64,000 nucleotides of DNA from Stappia sp. (GTDB lineage Bacteria > Pseudomonadota > Alphaproteobacteria > Rhizobiales > Stappiaceae): NCBI GenBank assembly GCA_002722295.1, contig PBLF01000035.1, positions 143,203 through 207,202 on the forward strand, in the 5' to 3' direction. The notes under the pieces were generated by a model. It worked only from the letters and a program-made list of their open reading frames with translations. It searched no databases and was not told the DNA's origin. Below, in pieces: positions 61,085 through 64,000 of this stretch. Within the stretch, counting starts at the first letter, position 1. The number at the start of each line of letters is the position of its first letter. The translations under genes and the position numbers were made by a program.

Positions 61085-64000
61085 TCAGAACCGGAGGCTG
61101 AAGCGCGCGGAGCCGGAATGCTCGCTTGCCCTGTCGCCCAACTGGCCGGCGTAGTCGATGCCGAATGTGGCGTTGTCGCCAACGTCCACCGAAAGCCCGG
61201 CGCCGAGCACCGCGACGTCTTCGGCGATTGGCGCGCCCTCCACGGTGAACGCCGCCCCCCCGGCAAGCCGGTTGGTCGAGGTCGGGGTCAGATCGCCGAA
61301 GCCGTGCCGCCAGCCGGCCATGGCGGAGACACGAGCCATCCGGCCCTCGCCGAACAACGCGACTTGCGAAGACGTCCTGACACCCAGCGTCGTGAAGGTC
61401 ACGTCGGTGGTCGAGCCGTTCACCGTCAACGCGGAAGCGCCACCGCTTTCCGAATAGCCGTCCATGTCCGTGGAGACGAAGTTCAGGCCCGCGAAGGGTT
61501 CAAGCTGAAGCCACTTGTCCTGCCCCTCCAGGCGGAAGGCATAGCCGATCTCGCCGAAGACCTGTGCGGTGCCGGCGTTGGTCGAGCCCTTGAGTTGCTC
61601 GGCGAGACCGCCGACCACGACATTCCGGGTCGTGTCGATGTCGTTCCACGTGTAGGCAGCACCGCCCGACAGGCGGAAACCGTCAAGCTGCGTGCCGGCA
61701 TAAACGCCGACCTGGTAGCTGTCCGCCTGGCTGGAGGACCCCAGCGCGTCGACGTCATAGTCGGACGACTGGTAGCCGATGAAGGCGCCGACGCGGGCCA
61801 TGCCGAGCCGGGCATCGGCGCCGACCATGGCGCCGGCGGCCGAGCGGTCGACCCCGGAAGTGGTCGCGGTCGAGTCGGTGGAACCGATCGAGCCATAGGC
61901 CCGCATCCAGAGCGCGTAAGTCTCGCCGCCGAGCCCGTCGGGTGCGCCATGGGTGGCGATCTGGATGCCCGGCAGCGGTGCGCCGCTCTCCTCGAACGCC
62001 TGATTGATGCGCGAGAACACGGTGGTGCCGACAATGTTGGCGTTCTGCGTCAAGCCGCCCTGCATGGAGGCAATCGCCTCGCCCGAAAGCTGGGCGAACG
62101 CGTTGCGTGCGCCGTCGTCCGACAGGCCGAGGATCTGCTGGACCACCGGATTGGTGTTCGGCGTGCCTTCAAGCGAGGTCGCCACCGCTCTCTGGTTCGG
62201 GGTCCTGGCAACATCGGACAGGATGACGTCGTTGCGCGTCAGCGTTAGGTCGACCGTGGTCGCCGTGTAGCTCAAGGCCGCATCCAGATAGGCGTAATTG
62301 TCGGTGACGCTGTCGAACTCCCCGGTCCGCCCGCCGTCGGCGGTCAGGATCGTGACGGTCGAGCGGTTCGGCGCCGTGCCGGTTGCCGTCACATTGACGG
62401 TTCCTCCCAGGGTCGCCGTGCCGTTGACCTTGATCCTGGAGTTGATGGTGTTGTCGAAGTCCACCATCGTGTAGAGCGCGCTGGTGCTGGCCATATCGAG
62501 ATCGCCGGTGATCGTCAGCGTCGCGGCCTGGGGGGCGGTCGGCGTGCCGCCATAGCCGGCGATGGCACCCTGCGCGGCGACATGGACGTCGCCCGCGACA
62601 GTGCCGCCGCCGCCCAGCCCGGCCATGTCCGAACCGCCGCCGACATCGAAGCGGTTGCCGCCATTGCCGAGCGTTCCGTTGACGAGGAGCACACCCTGGG
62701 AGACCTGCACGTCGCCGGCGAAGCCGGAACCGTCGCCCGACAGGAGGGCGGTGCCCGTCCCGGTCTTTTCCAGACCGATGCCGGCCGCGGCCGTGATCGT
62801 CGAGTCGATGGTGGCCCCAAGGTTGCCGTCGACATTGAGGAAGGCGGTCGTGCCGGAGGCGGGCGCAAGGTCGAGCGTGCCGCCGCTCAAGACATAGCCG
62901 TCGGTCTTGAACTGCAGCGTGTCGACCGACTGGGTGCCGTCAATGGTCACCGTGCCGGCCGTGCCTGCGAAGACCGCGACCGAGCCCACTGAGGCGCCGT
63001 TGATGTTCGCCTCGCCGGGCTTCCCCGTCCAGTTGGTGCCGGTCGTCGACCAGGTGCCCGTTCCGCCATCCACCGTGCCGTTGCCGATAGCGTCGCCGCC
63101 ATCCCAGAACTGCAGCACCTGTCCGTCGGCCAGAACCACCATGTTGACCTCGCCGGCGATGCCGGTCTGCACCGCGCCGGTGCCGTTGGTCACGCCGGTC
63201 ACGTTGACCGTGTCATAGGCGCCAGACAGCGTACCGCCATACTGGTAGAGCTGGTAGTAGCCCGAGGAGCCCGCCGTCGCGTTCAGCGTGCCGTCGAGCG
63301 TCAGGTTGCCTCCGACCCTGACGAGGTCGTTGGACGCGCCTCCGACCGTGCCGGCAGCGCCCAGTTCGAAGGTGGACGTGGAGCCGTTGTCCAGCGTGAG
63401 ATCGCCGTTGATGGTGAACGTGCCGGGGCTGTTGCCGGCGGAAAGCGTGGCGCCCGAGTTGATCGTCACATCGCCGCCGAGCGTGCCGGAACCGCCGAGC
63501 GTTCCGCTCGCCACGGTCGTTGCACCGGTAAAGGCGGAGCCATCACCGTTGTAGAGGAGCGTGCCGACACCGGTCTTGGTGAGATTGCCGGAGCCCGCGA
63601 GGGTGCCGGAGAGCGTCAGCGCATTGGCCGTCTGGATCGTGCCCGAACCGGCACCGATCGTCGTGCCGGCGGCAAGTGTGACGCCGCTGCCGGTGACACC
63701 GAGCGTGCCACCGTCAAGCGTCAGACCGCCCGTGCCGAGATTGGAGCCGTCGGTAATCGACAACATGCCCGCCTTGACCGTCGTAGAGCCCGTGTGGGTG
63801 CTGGCTCCCGTCAGGGTGAGCGTGCCGGCGCCGGACTTGGTGAGGTCACCTGAGCCTGAGACGACGCCGGAGAGCGTCACCGCATTGGCCGTCTGGATCG
63901 TGCCCGAACCGGCACCGATCGTCACACCGGTGGCGAGTGTGACGCCGCTGCCGGTGACACCGAACGTGCCGCCGTCGAGCGTCAGACCGCCCGTGCCGAG
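61085..64000 (-). CDS. Autotransporter (type V) adhesin-like protein, C-terminal part
   Basis: The frame is open from the window edge, so this is a partial gene of at least 970 residues; an internal GTG is not a start. The passenger is built of autotransporter-associated beta-strand repeats (GSGNLTKTGVGTLLYNGDGSAFTGATTVASGTL; DLTKSGAGTLTLTGA). The last 280 residues or so are the outer-membrane beta-barrel: YALWMRAYGSIGSTDS, MVGADARLGMARVGAFIGYQ, GVYAGTQLDGFRLSGGAAYTW, and the terminal strand SGSARFSLRF ending in Phe. Its role is surface attachment or similar. Confidence 0.93.
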   Translation of the reverse strand, partial: LGTGGLTLDGGTFGVTGSGVTLATGVTIGAGSGTIQTANAVTLSGVVSGSGDLTKSGAGTLTLTGASTHTGSTTVKAGMLSITDGSNLGTGGLTLDGGTLGVTGSGVTLAAGTTIGAGSGTIQTANALTLSGTLAGSGNLTKTGVGTLLYNGDGSAFTGATTVASGTLGGSGTLGGDVTINSGATLSAGNSPGTFTINGDLTLDNGSTSTFELGAAGTVGGASNDLVRVGGNLTLDGTLNATAGSSGYYQLYQYGGTLSGAYDTVNVTGVTNGTGAVQTGIAGEVNMVVLADGQVLQFWDGGDAIGNGTVDGGTGTWSTTGTNWTGKPGEANINGASVGSVAVFAGTAGTVTIDGTQSVDTLQFKTDGYVLSGGTLDLAPASGTTAFLNVDGNLGATIDSTITAAAGIGLEKTGTGTALLSGDGSGFAGDVQVSQGVLLVNGTLGNGGNRFDVGGGSDMAGLGGGGTVAGDVHVAAQGAIAGYGGTPTAPQAATLTITGDLDMASTSALYTMVDFDNTINSRIKVNGTATLGGTVNVTATGTAPNRSTVTILTADGGRTGEFDSVTDNYAYLDAALSYTATTVDLTLTRNDVILSDVARTPNQRAVATSLEGTPNTNPVVQQILGLSDDGARNAFAQLSGEAIASMQGGLTQNANIVGTTVFSRINQAFEESGAPLPGIQIATHGAPDGLGGETYALWMRAYGSIGSTDSTATTSGVDRSAAGAMVGADARLGMARVGAFIGYQSSDYDVDALGSSSQADSYQVGVYAGTQLDGFRLSGGAAYTWNDIDTTRNVVVGGLAEQLKGSTNAGTAQVFGEIGYAFRLEGQDKWLQLEPFAGLNFVSTDMDGYSESGGASALTVNGSTTDVTFTTLGVRTSSQVALFGEGRMARVSAMAGWRHGFGDLTPTSTNRLAGGAAFTVEGAPIAEDVAVLGAGLSVDVGDNATFGIDYAGQLGDRASEHSGSARFSLRF
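63610..64000 (-). repeat. 261-bp (87-residue) repeat in the autotransporter passenger
   Basis: Two nearly identical blocks, 63610-63739 and 63871-64000, are offset by exactly 261 bp, a multiple of three. They encode the segment GTGGLTLDGGT...GVTLA...TIGAGSGTIQTANA with only a few differences. The second continues past the window edge, so more copies may follow. Confidence 0.88.

Overview
The window is GC-rich, densely coded chromosomal DNA from an alphaproteobacterium, most likely a member of the Hyphomicrobiales related to Stappiaceae or other marine rhizobiales. I infer this from the gene set rather than from any database search: an IalB-family protein, HspQ, a phosphatidylcholine synthase, a two-receiver PleD-like protein, the conserved order D,D-carboxypeptidase-tmk-holB-metG-tatD-MBL hydrolase, and nucleotide-sugar and Kdo genes.

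Layout. 1-1661: the 3' end of xylA, a terminator, a small DUF1127-like gene and a LysR regulator. 1725-12193: a probable quaternary-amine or betaine locus, with a dimethylglycine/sarcosine dehydrogenase-like flavoprotein and an MttB-family methyltransferase on the minus strand, divergent from a peptide/nickel-type ABC transporter whose binding-protein gene carries a +1 frameshift. 12296-20004: a flavin-binding PPOX-fold protein, a TehA/SLAC1 channel, then envelope-precursor and central metabolism genes (glmU, a UDP-glucuronate epimerase-like gene, galU, kdsA, eno). 20051-26841: a dispersed palindromic repeat and an unusual minus-strand operon (orphan binding protein, adenylate-forming ligase, degenerate PleD-like protein, FrnE/DsbA-like protein), then an IalB-family gene. 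26862-35800: housekeeping and membrane genes (hspQ, malyl-CoA lyase-like, lipid A acyltransferase, AEC carrier, UbiH-type hydroxylase, DUF2182 protein, pcs, TerC, quinone reductase).

35975-46106 is a coherent purine catabolism block: uraH, xdhABC, then a BMP-type ABC transporter (ATPase, two permeases, binding protein) closed by a strong terminator. 46112-48260 holds a RES-domain/AAA-ATPase gene pair, a gene-poor stretch and a Dabb protein. 48303-56423 is a conserved minus-strand housekeeping run (recX, MBL hydrolase, tatD, metG, holB, tmk, a degenerate D,D-carboxypeptidase, rlpA), most genes overlapping by a few bases.

56424-64000 is the most unusual part. A small secreted protein has a 13-bp tandem repeat in its upstream region. 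Beyond it is a plus-strand unit with a perfect TGTGA-N6-TCACA palindrome, a -10-like box at class II spacing and a rho-independent terminator, which predicts an unannotated small RNA of about 83 nt. A tRNA-Ser(UGA) follows, and directly behind its 3' end is an accessory segment with more AT-rich DNA, a lone HTH-plus-metallo-beta-lactamase protein, a small membrane protein and an IS3 remnant. The window closes inside a large autotransporter adhesin with recent internal duplication.

The best candidates for something undescribed are the sRNA unit, the HTH-MBL island protein, the RES-AAA pair and the binding protein-ligase-PleD-like operon. All functions were assigned by reading motifs and context; no searches were run.
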